Below, in pieces: positions 9,240-17,037 of a stretch of 64,000 bases of DNA. The position numbers and the translations under genes were made by a program. A model generated the notes under the pieces. That model saw only the letters and a program-made list of their open reading frames with translations, did no database searches and was not told the DNA's origin. Source of the DNA: Nocardioides sp. NBC_00368 (GTDB lineage: Bacteria; Actinomycetota; Actinomycetes; Propionibacteriales; Nocardioidaceae). Position 1 is the first letter of the stretch, and each line of letters opens with the position of its first letter. The stretch lies in NCBI RefSeq assembly GCF_036090055.1, contig NZ_CP107970.1, positions 2,358,501-2,422,500 of the forward strand, read 5' to 3'.

Positions 9240-9884
9240 ATGAAGCGACGGCACGGCGACAGCGCCAGGCAGCGACGCGACGCCCTCGTCCGCGCCACGA
9301 TCGAGGTGGCCGCGGAGAAGGGCATGGCGGGAGTCACCCACCGTGCGGTCACCGAGCGGGCCGGGCTTCCGCTGGCGACCGTCGGCTACTTCTTCGACTC
9401 GATCTCCGACCTGGCCGCCGAGGCGCTGCGTACCGGCGTGGCCGAGGACGTCGCCCGGCTGCGTACGCTCGCCGACGAGCTCGCCGAGACCTCGCCCGGC
9501 ACCGACGTGATGGCGGAGGCGTTCGCGGCGGCGCTGATCTCGCCGCCGACCGACTCGCTCGCGTTCCTCGAGGGGCTGCTCCACGCCGCCCGCGACCCCC
9601 AGTTCGGCCCGGTCGTGGCCGAGGTGCTCACCGCCGGCCGCGACGTCGCGGACCGTGCGGCGACCGTCGCCGGAGCGACCCGGACCGATCCCGGCTCCCT
9701 GCTCGCGCTCGTGCACGGCTATCTGCTGCACGCTCTCGCGGCCCCCGAGCTGGTCGAGCCCGACAGCCTGCTACGCGGGCTGCGTGCCCTCGTGATCGGC
9801 ACTCTGGTCGAGAGCGGCGAGGTCGAGGTCGCTCTACGCCTTGCCGGCCGCGGGTCAGCCGACGACGCGTACCTCGCTCCCTAG
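9240..9884 (+). CDS. TetR/AcrR-family transcriptional repressor
   Basis: A DNA-binding repressor of 214 residues. The N-terminal helix-turn-helix covers roughly residues 15-60, with the typical VTHRAVTERAGLPLATVGYFF recognition region split here as VTHRAVTERAG and LPLATVGYFF. The remaining helical part should bind an unknown ligand. It is divergent from the amidase gene with a strong palindrome in between, so the amidase is the likely target and the amide substrate a plausible inducer. Its 3' end overlaps the convergent NlpC/P60-like gene by 30 bp. Function as repressor is by family. Confidence 0.88.
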   Translation: MKRRHGDSARQRRDALVRATIEVAAEKGMAGVTHRAVTERAGLPLATVGYFFDSISDLAAEALRTGVAEDVARLRTLADELAETSPGTDVMAEAFAAALISPPTDSLAFLEGLLHAARDPQFGPVVAEVLTAGRDVADRAATVAGATRTDPGSLLALVHGYLLHALAAPELVEPDSLLRGLRALVIGTLVESGEVEVALRLAGRGSADDAYLAP

Positions 9885-10469
9885 GACCGCGCCGTCCTGG
9901 AGGGTCAGGTGGTCGCCGGACCAGAACCGACCCGGGTCGTAGTAGTTGGTGGGCCGCTCGTCGTCGAGCAGCCCCATCTCCTGGTAGGTGGCCGCGACGA
10001 CCTCGGCGCAGTAGACCTGCTCGATGCCGGCCTTCGAGCGGACCCTCCCCCGGGCCCAGCGCCCGGCCAGGTTCACCGTCGAGGGGAACGGGGTGCCGTC
10101 GAGGCGCGCGATCGTGCGGAGCAGGGCATCCTCGCGCTCGCGGTCGATGTCGGCGGTGAGCTGGCGCAGCCAGACCTGCTGCTCGTAGCGGCCGGCCCAC
10201 TGCTCGACCGCGGCCCGCAGGTCATGGAGCTGTACGCCGCGGTGATGGGTGCCGGTGTAGAGGTCGAGCAGCCCCTTGCCGAGCTCGGCGTGCCACATCA
10301 GCGGCGGCAGGTCGTCGAGCACGACCGCCATCCCGACATGGTTGACCGGGGCGTTGCTGAGCATCCTGATCGCCCGGTCGGCGACCGACCGGCCGCGGAA
10401 GAGCCACAGATCGCCGGTCCGGGTCTGGTCCACGGCGTCTTCGAGGGAGATAGTGGTCTCGTCAGACAT
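9855..10469 (-). CDS. Permuted NlpC/P60-like (YiiX-type) papain-fold protein
   Basis: A 204-residue protein, starting at the ATG at 10469, that resembles the circularly permuted papain-like proteins (YiiX/YebB group). These are cysteine hydrolases or acyltransferases acting on amides or lipids. A histidine in the NHVGMAVV segment comes first and a cysteine in VYCAEVVAATYQ near the C-terminus comes later, the order expected for the permuted fold. No signal peptide is visible. It overlaps the TetR gene tail-to-tail by 30 bp, and its start lies only 19 bp from the start of the divergent small membrane gene. Precise activity is unknown. Confidence 0.65.
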   Translation of the reverse strand: MSDETTISLEDAVDQTRTGDLWLFRGRSVADRAIRMLSNAPVNHVGMAVVLDDLPPLMWHAELGKGLLDLYTGTHHRGVQLHDLRAAVEQWAGRYEQQVWLRQLTADIDREREDALLRTIARLDGTPFPSTVNLAGRWARGRVRSKAGIEQVYCAEVVAATYQEMGLLDDERPTNYYDPGRFWSGDHLTLQDGAVLGSEVRVVG

Positions 10470-10488
10470 CTTGAGCAGGGGGTCCTCA

Positions 10489-10662
10489 ATGGGTTTGGGC
10501 AGTGCACGCGTGTGGAAGATCGTCGGTCTCGCCGGTCTGGCCGGAGTCACCGCGACAGGCGTCATCATCGCGCGCAACCACCGTCAGCGTACGCAGCGCA
10601 CGCCGGAGGAGATCCACGCCAAGCTCCGCGAGCGGGTCGCGGCTGCGCAGAACGCGGCCTGA
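10489..10662 (+). CDS. Small single-pass membrane protein, 57 residues
   Basis: Not a recognised family. The ATG at 10489 is preceded by an AGGGGG ribosome site about six bases upstream. The peptide has one hydrophobic helix (WKIVGLAGLAGVTATGVII) followed by a basic, helical tail rich in Arg, Glu and Ala. It is divergent from the NlpC/P60-like gene with overlapping promoter space. Immediately after its stop codon begins the two-hairpin repeat element described at 10670-10745. The ribosome site and codon pattern support it as real; function unknown. Confidence 0.6.
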   Translation: MGLGSARVWKIVGLAGLAGVTATGVIIARNHRQRTQRTPEEIHAKLRERVAAAQNAA

Positions 10663-10669
10663 GCGCGTC

Positions 10670-10745
10670 GCAGGGATACCCGGTCAACCGGGTATCCCTG
10701 CACTTCTCAGGCAATGCAACACCTGAGAAGTGCAGGAACTGCCTG
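10670..10745 (+). repeat. Two-hairpin 3' element, copy A
   Basis: It begins 8 bases after the small membrane gene's stop. Hairpin 1 has 15-bp perfect arms GCAGGGATACCCGGT and ACCGGGTATCCCTGC (10670-10701). Hairpin 2 has 14-bp perfect arms CTGCACTTCTCAGG and CCTGAGAAGTGCAG (10698-10735) and shares four bases with hairpin 1. CAGGCA in the left arm and loop can instead pair with TGCCTG at 10740-10745. A homologous copy lies at 46972-47046 on the other strand. It also separates two convergent genes, so it may act as a terminator. Confidence 0.8.
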
Positions 10746-10780
10746 TACGCGGTGATTGATGAGGCTCGAGTGACTCGCGC

Positions 10781-12178
10781 CTAGGAGTCGAAGCCGAGCC
10801 CGAGCCGATCCATCGTCCGCAGGAACAGGTCGCGCCGGCCGCCGTCGGCGTCCGCCTTGCCGAGCGAGCGCACCATCATCGAGATCCCCGCGTAGCGCGC
10901 GGGCTCGGGCGGGAACGGCAGCGGCTTGGAGCGCACCATCTCCAGCGACGTACGCTCCGTCTGCTCACCGCTGAGCAGGTCGAGCATCACCTGGGCACCG
11001 AAGCGGGTGGCCCCGACGCCGAGACCGGTGTAGCCCAGCGCGTAGGCGACGCGGCCGGCGTACGCCTTGCCGAAGAAGGCCGAGAAGCGGGTGCAGGTGT
11101 CGATGACACCGGCCCAGCGGTGGGTGAAGCGCAGCCCCTCGAGCTGCGGGAACGTCTCGAAGAAGTGGCTCGCGAGCTTGTCGTGGGTCTCACCCGTCTC
11201 CAGCTCCGGCGAGATCTTCGAGCCGAAGTGGTAGATCGCGTCGTAGCCGCCCCACAGGATCCGGTTGTCCCTGGTCAGCCGGTAGTAGTGGAAGTGGTTG
11301 GCGGAGTCGCTGACTCCCTGCCGGTTGGCCCAGCCGATGGCGTCCATCTGCGCCGGTGAGAGCGGCTCGGTCATGAGTACGTAGTCGTAGACCGGCACCG
11401 TCATCATCTTCAGCCGCCGCAGCAACGGCGGGAAGGCGTTCGTAGCCAGTGCCACCCGCCCGGCCCGCACCGACCCGGTGAGGGTCGAGACCCGCATCCC
11501 GGCACCGTCGCGGGCGAGACCGGTGGCCGCGGAGCCCTCGTGGATCACCACGCCGGCGTCGAGGCATGCCTGCCGCAGCCCCCAGGCCAGCCGCGCCGGC
11601 TCGACGGTGGCGGTGTCGCCGAGCACCTCCAGCCCGCCGAGGAAGGTCGGCGAGTCGAGCTCGGCCCGCGTCCCCGCCTGGTCCAGCAGCCGGTGCTTGA
11701 TGCCGTGCTCGGTCAGCGCCGCGGACCACTCGGCGAGGTCGTCGACCTCATGGGGCCGGGTGGCGACGTTGAGGGCGCCGGTGAGCTGCCAGTCGCAGTC
11801 GATGCCGTGCTCCTGGATGGTCGCGGCCATCTCGTCGAGATTCTGCTGGCCGAGCCGGTCCAGGGTCGCGAGCTCGTCGGGCCAGCGCTCCAGACCGTTC
11901 CAGAAGCCGTGGGTCAAGGACGCCTCGGCGAAACCGCCGTTGCGTCCCGAGGCCTGATCGCCGCAGCGGCCGGCCTCGAGCACCACCACCGACCGCGACG
12001 GAAACCGCACCCGGGCCAGCAGCGCCGTCCACAGCCCCGAGTAGCCGCCTCCGACGACCACCAGATCCGCCGACTCCACGCCGAGCAGCGGCGGTAGCGG
12101 AGCGGGTCGCGCAGGGTCGTCGAGCCAGTAGACGGCGGGCTTCGCATCGGTCAGCGACACATGGTTCACGACGCCCAC
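10781..12178 (-). CDS. FAD-dependent oxidoreductase (DAO family, PuuB-like)
   Basis: Flavoenzyme of the D-amino-acid/glycine oxidase fold that oxidises a primary or secondary amine; gamma-glutamylputrescine oxidase is the best-known relative. The GTG at 12178 has a GGAG ribosome site eight bases upstream and gives 465 residues; GTG at 12169 is an alternative. The FAD-binding DLVVVGGGYSGLWTALLA is near residue 38, followed by the family motif GDQASGRNGGF. The C-terminal domain contains the expected YALGYTGLGVG. It is divergent from the AsnC-type regulator and paralogous to the flavoenzyme at 12764. Amine substrate is inferred from the neighbourhood. Confidence 0.85.
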   Translation of the reverse strand: MGVVNHVSLTDAKPAVYWLDDPARPAPLPPLLGVESADLVVVGGGYSGLWTALLARVRFPSRSVVVLEAGRCGDQASGRNGGFAEASLTHGFWNGLERWPDELATLDRLGQQNLDEMAATIQEHGIDCDWQLTGALNVATRPHEVDDLAEWSAALTEHGIKHRLLDQAGTRAELDSPTFLGGLEVLGDTATVEPARLAWGLRQACLDAGVVIHEGSAATGLARDGAGMRVSTLTGSVRAGRVALATNAFPPLLRRLKMMTVPVYDYVLMTEPLSPAQMDAIGWANRQGVSDSANHFHYYRLTRDNRILWGGYDAIYHFGSKISPELETGETHDKLASHFFETFPQLEGLRFTHRWAGVIDTCTRFSAFFGKAYAGRVAYALGYTGLGVGATRFGAQVMLDLLSGEQTERTSLEMVRSKPLPFPPEPARYAGISMMVRSLGKADADGGRRDLFLRTMDRLGLGFDS

Positions 12179-12226
12179 TATGACAACTCCGGAGGCCTTC
12201 AGCCACACAGAATGTACGGAATCATG

Positions 12227-12255
12227 GAAATTGTTCGTTACACACGACGGATTTC
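12227..12255. promoter_or_regulatory. Imperfect palindrome, candidate AsnC/Lrp site
   Basis: GAAATTGTTCGT and ACGACGGATTTC face each other around TACAC, matching at 9 of 12 positions. The site lies in the AT-richer 115-bp gap between the divergent flavoenzyme gene (start 12178) and the AsnC-type regulator (start 12294). It shares the CGGATT.C half-site with the repeat at 6265-6300. Autoregulation by the AsnC protein is plausible but inferred. Confidence 0.35.
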
Positions 12256-12293
12256 GTTGCATCCGGCGAAGGCAAGCAGGTTGACTGGGCGCC

Positions 12294-12767
12294 ATGACCA
12301 CTCGCAAGCGCAACGGGGGCGCTCACCTCGACGAGGTCAACAAGCTGATCATCGAGCAGCTCCAGCAGGACGGCCGGCGCAGCTACGCCGCCATCGGCAA
12401 GGAGGTCGGCCTCAGTGAGGCCGCGGTGCGCCAGCGGGTGCAGCGCCTGGTCGACAGCGGCGTCATGCAGGTCGTCGCGGTCACCGACCCGCTCGAGCTC
12501 GGCTTCGCTCGGCAGGCCATGATCGGCGTACGCACCTCCGGACCCATCGAGGGCATCGCCGACGAGCTCGGCAAGCTCGACGAGGTCGACTACATCGTCA
12601 TCACCGCCGGCTCCTACGACCTCCTCGTCGAGGTCGTGGCCGAGAGCGACGAGGCGCTCCTCAACCTCGTCTCCAGCAAGATCCGCGCCATCGAGGGCGT
12701 GGTGAGCACCGAGACGTTCATGTACCTCCACCTGCACAAGCAGACCTACGCCTGGGGCGTTCGGTGA
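12294..12767 (+). CDS. AsnC/Lrp-family transcriptional regulator
   Basis: A 157-residue feast-famine regulator. Residues 12-65 form the winged helix-turn-helix (IIEQLQQDGRRSYAAIGKEV then LSEAAVRQRVQRL), and the C-terminal RAM domain ends with the YLHLHKQTYAWG segment. Such proteins sense amino acids or amines and control adjacent catabolic genes. The stop overlaps the start of the following flavoenzyme gene (GTGA), so both are co-translated, and the first flavoenzyme gene is divergent. It is the natural candidate regulator of the amine catabolic cluster from 4.8 to 14.1 kb. Confidence 0.92.
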   Translation: MTTRKRNGGAHLDEVNKLIIEQLQQDGRRSYAAIGKEVGLSEAAVRQRVQRLVDSGVMQVVAVTDPLELGFARQAMIGVRTSGPIEGIADELGKLDEVDYIVITAGSYDLLVEVVAESDEALLNLVSSKIRAIEGVVSTETFMYLHLHKQTYAWGVR

Positions 12768-14143
12768 GTGACTACGCCGGCATCAGCCTGTGGCACGAGA
12801 CCGCGGGCGAGGACTGGGAGCCGCGTCCCGCGCTGATGGGCGACCTCGAGGTAGACGTCGCGATCGTCGGCGCCGGCTACACCGGCCTGTGGACGGCCTA
12901 CTACCTGGCCGAGGCCAGACCCGACCTGAAGGTCGCGATCCTCGAGGCCGAGGTCGCCGGCTTCGGCGCCTCCGGCCGCAACGGCGGCTGGTGCTCGGCC
13001 CTCTTCCCCGCCTCGCTCGACAAGGTGGCGGCGGGCTCGAGCCGCGAGGCCGCGCTCGCCCAGGACCGGGCGATGCGGGAGACCGTGGACGAGGTGATTC
13101 GCGTGGCGGCGGCGGAGGGCATCGACGCCGACATCGCCAAGGGCGGCACGGTCGTCGTGGCGCGCACGCCCGCCCAGCTCGAGCGCGCCCGGCACGAGGT
13201 CGAGCACGCCCGCTCCTGGGGCCTCGGCGAGGCCGAGCTCTCGCTCCTGGACCAGGAGGCCGCCGAGAAGCGGCTCGCGGCGACCGGCACCCTCGGCGCC
13301 ACCTACACCCCCGACTGCGCCGCGATCCACCCGGCCAAGCTCGTCCGCGGGCTCGCCCGCGCCGTCGAGGCCCGCGGAGTCACGATCTACGAGCAGACCC
13401 GGGTCACCTCGATCGAGCCGCACCTGCTGCGGACCGAACGCGACGTGGTCAGCGCCGACGTCGTCGTACGCGCCACCGAGGGCTACACCCCGACGCTGGC
13501 CGGTCTCGAGCGCGAGGTCATCCCGGTCCGCTCCCTCATCGTCGCCACCGAGCCGCTCACCGACCTGGTCTGGGCGAGCATCGGCCTGGAGGAGCGCGAG
13601 ACCTTCTCCGACGGCCGCCACCTGCTGATCTACGGGCAGCGCACCGCGGACGACCGGCTCGTCTTCGGCGGGCGGGGCGCTCCGTACTCCTTCGGCTCGA
13701 AGATCACCCACGCCGACTCCTCCGACCTTCGCACCCACCGTCGCCTGCAGGAGACCCTGGTCGAGCTGTTCCCGGCCGTACGCGGCCACAGCATCACCCA
13801 CCGGTGGGGCGGGGTCCTCGGCATCCCGCGCGACTGGCACGCCTCGGTGGGCTACGACCCCGCCAACGGGATCGCCCACGCCGGCGGCTACGTCGGCGAC
13901 GGCGTGGCGACCACCAACCTCGCCGGCCGTACGCTGCGTGACCTGATCCTCGGCACCGACTCCGACCTCACCGTCCTCCCCTGGGTCGGCCACGTCTCCC
14001 CGCGCTGGGAACCGGAACCGCTGCGGTGGCTCGGCGTCAACGCCGGCCTGCGCGCCATGACCGTGGCCGACGTGGAGGAGACCGCCACCGGCAAGGGATC
14101 CCTGGTCGCCCGGGCCGTCGCGCCGCTCGTCGGCGGTCACTGA
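12764..14143 (+). CDS. FAD-dependent oxidoreductase (DAO family)
   Basis: The 459-residue flavoenzyme starts at a GTG that overlaps the AsnC stop. The FAD motif VAIVGAGYTGLWTAYYLAE lies near residue 30 and is followed by GFGASGRNGGW, the signature shared with PuuB-like amine oxidases and glycine/sarcosine oxidases. The C-terminal part carries HRWGGVLGIP and YVGDGVATTNLAG. It is a diverged paralogue of the flavoenzyme at 10781. Having two such enzymes around one regulator suggests two related amine substrates or successive steps. A strong hairpin (14169-14208) ends the transcript. Confidence 0.86.
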   Translation: MSDYAGISLWHETAGEDWEPRPALMGDLEVDVAIVGAGYTGLWTAYYLAEARPDLKVAILEAEVAGFGASGRNGGWCSALFPASLDKVAAGSSREAALAQDRAMRETVDEVIRVAAAEGIDADIAKGGTVVVARTPAQLERARHEVEHARSWGLGEAELSLLDQEAAEKRLAATGTLGATYTPDCAAIHPAKLVRGLARAVEARGVTIYEQTRVTSIEPHLLRTERDVVSADVVVRATEGYTPTLAGLEREVIPVRSLIVATEPLTDLVWASIGLEERETFSDGRHLLIYGQRTADDRLVFGGRGAPYSFGSKITHADSSDLRTHRRLQETLVELFPAVRGHSITHRWGGVLGIPRDWHASVGYDPANGIAHAGGYVGDGVATTNLAGRTLRDLILGTDSDLTVLPWVGHVSPRWEPEPLRWLGVNAGLRAMTVADVEETATGKGSLVARAVAPLVGGH

Positions 14144-14168
14144 CCCTGACCGAATAAACCTGTTGCGT

Positions 14169-14208
14169 ACGCCGGTCGCGGTCCTCCACCATGGACCGCG
14201 ACCGGCGT
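14169..14208 (+). terminator. Intrinsic-type terminator hairpin
   Basis: Perfect 15-bp arms ACGCCGGTCGCGGTC and GACCGCGACCGGCGT surround a 10-base loop and are followed by TTCTCGT. It lies 25 bases after the flavoenzyme stop and before the RIO kinase leader. Confidence 0.75.
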
Positions 14209-14247
14209 TCTCGTCCACGAGGCGCACTGATCGAGAGGAGCAGACCG

Positions 14248-14334
14248 ATGACTGTCGTTGTCCTGTGCCTGCCCACAGACCACATCTCTCGTATCAGGAG
14301 CACCCGAAGTGACTCAGGAGAACATCTCCGCTGA
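14248..14334 (+). CDS. Candidate 28-residue leader peptide upstream of RIO kinase
   Basis: The ATG at 14248 has a very good ribosome site (AGAGGAG, seven bases away), better than that of the kinase itself. The ORF encodes 28 residues beginning MTVVVLCLPTD and ends at 14334, so its last 26 bases overlap the kinase's GTG start region in another frame. The arrangement fits a leader ORF that couples or attenuates kinase translation. Nothing in it matches a family I know, and it could be fortuitous. Confidence 0.45.
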   Translation: MTVVVLCLPTDHISRIRSTRSDSGEHLR

Positions 14335-15196
14335 TCCCGCCGTATCCGACTCTCTGGCAGGGATCGACCCGAATTTCGTCTTCGACTTCCAGGCCTACGA
14401 CGACCTCGAGGACGGACAGCGCTGGTCCACCTGGCTCTCCGTAGAGCCGCTCTCCCGTGGACCGGAGCCGCGCCCGGACTGGGTGGTGACCTCTCAGGGC
14501 GCCATCGACACCGAGCTCGGCATTCTCAAGACCGGCAAGGAGGCCGACGCCTTCCTGATCGTGCGCGCCGACCCGCTCGTTCCCGAGCAGGAGGCGCTGA
14601 TGGTCGCCAAGCGCTATCGCGACACCGACCACCGCACCTTCCACCGGGCCGCGAGCTACACCGAGGGCCGTTCGGTCAAGCGCTCCCGTGACGAGCGCGC
14701 GCTGAAGAAGAACTCGACGTTCGGCCGCGAGGTCGCCAAGGCCGAGTGGGCCAACGCCGAGTGGAACGCGCTCGTACGCTGCTGGAACCTCGGCCTTCCG
14801 GTCCCCTATCCGGTGCAGATCGACGGGACCGAGATCCTGATGGAGTGGATCGCGGTCGACGACGGCAACGGCGAGCTGGAGACGGCGCCGCGTCTCGCGC
14901 AGACCCGCCCCGAGCGCCACGTCCTGGAGATGTGGTGGGACGGGCTGGTCGAGGCGCTGGCCACGATGGTGCAGGCGGGCCTGGTCCACGGTGACCTCTC
15001 GCCCTACAACATCCTGGCCCAGCAGGACCGGCTCGTGATCATCGACCTCCCCCAGATCATCGACCTCGTCGGCAATCCGCTGGGTTTCGACTTCCTGCTG
15101 CGCGACATCACCAATGTCGCGAAGTGGTTCCAGGCCAGGGGCCTGGAGGTCGATGAGCAGGAGGTCTACGCCGACCTGATGGCGCACGCCTTCTGA
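14309..15196 (+). CDS. RIO-type (RIO1-like) serine kinase/ATPase
   Basis: A 295-residue atypical protein kinase. The GTG at 14309 has AGGAG nine bases upstream. The ATP-binding lysine lies in LMVAKRYRDTDHRTFH, the catalytic loop is HGDLSPYNIL (Asp and Asn present), and the metal-binding segment is VIIDLPQIID with an Asp. RIO1 proteins in archaea and eukaryotes help mature the small ribosomal subunit; the role of bacterial members is poorly known. It is a single gene between two strong hairpins. Activity is predicted from intact motifs, target unknown. Confidence 0.85.
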   Translation: MTQENISADPAVSDSLAGIDPNFVFDFQAYDDLEDGQRWSTWLSVEPLSRGPEPRPDWVVTSQGAIDTELGILKTGKEADAFLIVRADPLVPEQEALMVAKRYRDTDHRTFHRAASYTEGRSVKRSRDERALKKNSTFGREVAKAEWANAEWNALVRCWNLGLPVPYPVQIDGTEILMEWIAVDDGNGELETAPRLAQTRPERHVLEMWWDGLVEALATMVQAGLVHGDLSPYNILAQQDRLVIIDLPQIIDLVGNPLGFDFLLRDITNVAKWFQARGLEVDEQEVYADLMAHAF

Positions 15197-15204
15197 ATCC
15201 GCTC

Positions 15205-15248
15205 GTGTGATGCCAGGAGCGACCTGAACATCGCTCCTGGCATCACAC
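15205..15248. terminator. Bidirectional 18-bp perfect hairpin
   Basis: The arms GTGTGATGCCAGGAGCGA and TCGCTCCTGGCATCACAC pair perfectly around an eight-base loop. It lies between the convergent RIO kinase (stop 15196) and membrane protein (stop 15258) genes, so it probably terminates both. No U-tract follows on either strand. Confidence 0.7.
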
Positions 15249-15257
15249 CGCGGTGGC

Positions 15258-15845
15258 TCAGGCGAGCGAACAGACCTTGGGAGCCCCTCTGAAGAAGAGG
15301 CGTCCCAGAATCACGTCGCCGAGCAGCTGTGTGCGCATCTTGACGCCTGAGGGATGCACGAGGTCGGCGGATTCGAAGTCGGGGTTGGCCGCGCTGACCA
15401 TGCCGTTCAGATTCTCACGCTTGCTGATCCGCCATCCGTGCTCGACGAGGTGGTCGAGGATCTCGACATACCCGACAGCCGCTGGCCGGCTCACCTCGTC
15501 GTAGGCAACGGGTTCCGTCGCCTTCCACTCGAACCACGCCTCCGCCTGGACCAGCCGTCCGTCCGACGAGTCGTAGCCGCACTCCCCGACGTCGGCGTCA
15601 CGCGTCCAGCGCAGACCTTCCGGCGTCGGAATCGCGTTGACCTGCTCCAGATGCGGCGCGAGCCGCTCCCGTCGCGCATCGAGCGCCTTCTCGTCGGTGA
15701 CGATCTCAGGTGTGCTGTCAGCAGCCAGCTCCCGGATGGCGATCCCGGCCATGAGCAGACAGACGCACAAGACCACAAGACCGACGCCGATCTCCACCAG
15801 CACCGGGTGGGAGCGTGCCACCCGGCGGAACCTCGCCAGCGACAC
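15258..15845 (-). CDS. Membrane-anchored protein of unknown function
   Basis: This gene was not recognised. It encodes 195 residues from the GTG at 15845, which has a GGAGG ribosome site seven bases upstream. A single N-terminal membrane helix (about residues 17-39, IGVGLVVLCVCLLMAGIAI) is followed by a soluble domain of about 150 residues. That domain contains two cysteines (one in VGECGYDSSDG, one near the C-terminus in KVCSLA) that could form a disulphide outside the cell. It converges on the RIO kinase gene. A lone hypothetical gene, not obviously in an operon. Confidence 0.7.
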   Translation of the reverse strand: MSLARFRRVARSHPVLVEIGVGLVVLCVCLLMAGIAIRELAADSTPEIVTDEKALDARRERLAPHLEQVNAIPTPEGLRWTRDADVGECGYDSSDGRLVQAEAWFEWKATEPVAYDEVSRPAAVGYVEILDHLVEHGWRISKRENLNGMVSAANPDFESADLVHPSGVKMRTQLLGDVILGRLFFRGAPKVCSLA

Positions 15846-15924
15846 CCGACCACCTCCCTACCGGCAGCCCGATGTCGGGCCGTGTGCAGACGATATCCCC
15901 ACTGCCGGTCGGTAGGTTGATCTC

Positions 15925-17037
15925 ATGAAGCATCACCGGGGACGGCACGTCGACATCGAGTCCGTCGCGGAGCTGGACGGGCACCTGGCGGCCGGGGCGG
16001 ACAGCCTGAAGGGATGGCGGCTGCGGGCACTGGATCTGAGCTCGCGCTCTGCCACGCTGCGCGAGACCGAGCTCGCCGGGGCGACGTTCCTCGGGTGCAC
16101 GTTCGCCCCCGGGGACGTCGACTACGCCGAGGACGAGGGTGCGCTGGTCATGCCGGTGATCCCGGAGGCACCGGTCGACGTCTACCGCTCCCGGCTCTAC
16201 ACGCCCGAGGAGCTCTACGACGACCCGATCTACGCCCGGAGCCTCGACGCGAAGGCGTACGCCTGGCTGCAGCAGCCGCTCGACGCCGACGACGAGCTGG
16301 CGATCACCTTGCACGACCATGCGATCGACTCCGCACTCGAGGCGTGGGTGCGCGCACGACGCGACGAGGGGACGCGGATCGTCGGGATGATGGGCGGGCA
16401 CGCGCTGCACCGGGATGAGGAGGCGTACGCGACCGCTGCCCGCCTGGCCCAGCACCTGGCGAGCCGCCACGTGGTCGCGACGGGTGGCGGCCCCGGGGCG
16501 ATGGAGGCCGCCAACCTCGGCGCCTTCCTCGCCGGGGCACCGAAGACGGCCCTGGATGACGCGCTCGAGTCGCTGGCCACGGTGCCGTCGTTCCGGCCCT
16601 CGATCCGGGCCTGGGCACAGGTGGCCCTCGACGTACGCAACCAGGTCGAGGGCAGGCCCGGTCGGTCGTTGGGGATCCCGACGTGGCACTACGGCCACGA
16701 GCCGCCCAACGTGTTCGCCGGCGCGATCGCGAAGTACTTCCGCAACGCCACCCGCGAGGCGGTGCTGCTGGAGGTCTGCGACGGCGGGATCGTGTTCCTG
16801 CCAGGCGCCGGCGGCACCGTGCAAGAGGTCTTCCAGGACGCCTGCGAGAACTACTACGCCGACATCAGCGCGGTCGCGCCGATGGTGCTGGTCGGTCGGC
16901 GCTACTGGACCGAGGAGCTGCCGGTCTGGCCGCTCCTGCAGGCGCTCGCCCGTGGCCGTGCGATGGAGGACCACGTCCACCTCGTCGACACCGCCGAGGA
17001 GGTCCTCGAGGTCATCGCAGCCGGCGTGACCGGATGA
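15925..17037 (+). CDS. LOG-family (lysine decarboxylase-like) nucleotide-binding protein
   Basis: A 370-residue Rossmann-type protein related to cytokinin-activating LOG phosphoribohydrolases. The signature appears as ATGGGPGAMEA in the middle and FLPGAGGTVQEVFQD later; LOG enzymes normally have PGGxGTxxE, so here an Ala replaces the second Gly of PGG. The first 140 residues are an extra domain not found in short LOG proteins. There is no ribosome site: TAGGTT lies six bases before the ATG, as in leaderless actinobacterial genes. It overlaps the convergent glycosyltransferase gene by 26 bp. Nucleotide-monophosphate glycosidase activity is possible but unproven. Confidence 0.75.
   Translation: MKHHRGRHVDIESVAELDGHLAAGADSLKGWRLRALDLSSRSATLRETELAGATFLGCTFAPGDVDYAEDEGALVMPVIPEAPVDVYRSRLYTPEELYDDPIYARSLDAKAYAWLQQPLDADDELAITLHDHAIDSALEAWVRARRDEGTRIVGMMGGHALHRDEEAYATAARLAQHLASRHVVATGGGPGAMEAANLGAFLAGAPKTALDDALESLATVPSFRPSIRAWAQVALDVRNQVEGRPGRSLGIPTWHYGHEPPNVFAGAIAKYFRNATREAVLLEVCDGGIVFLPGAGGTVQEVFQDACENYYADISAVAPMVLVGRRYWTEELPVWPLLQALARGRAMEDHVHLVDTAEEVLEVIAAGVTG

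Noticed and set aside
7541..10159. 872-codon plus-strand open frame
   Set aside because: It runs opposite the amidase and out of frame with the aminotransferase and TetR genes; no motif or ribosome site.
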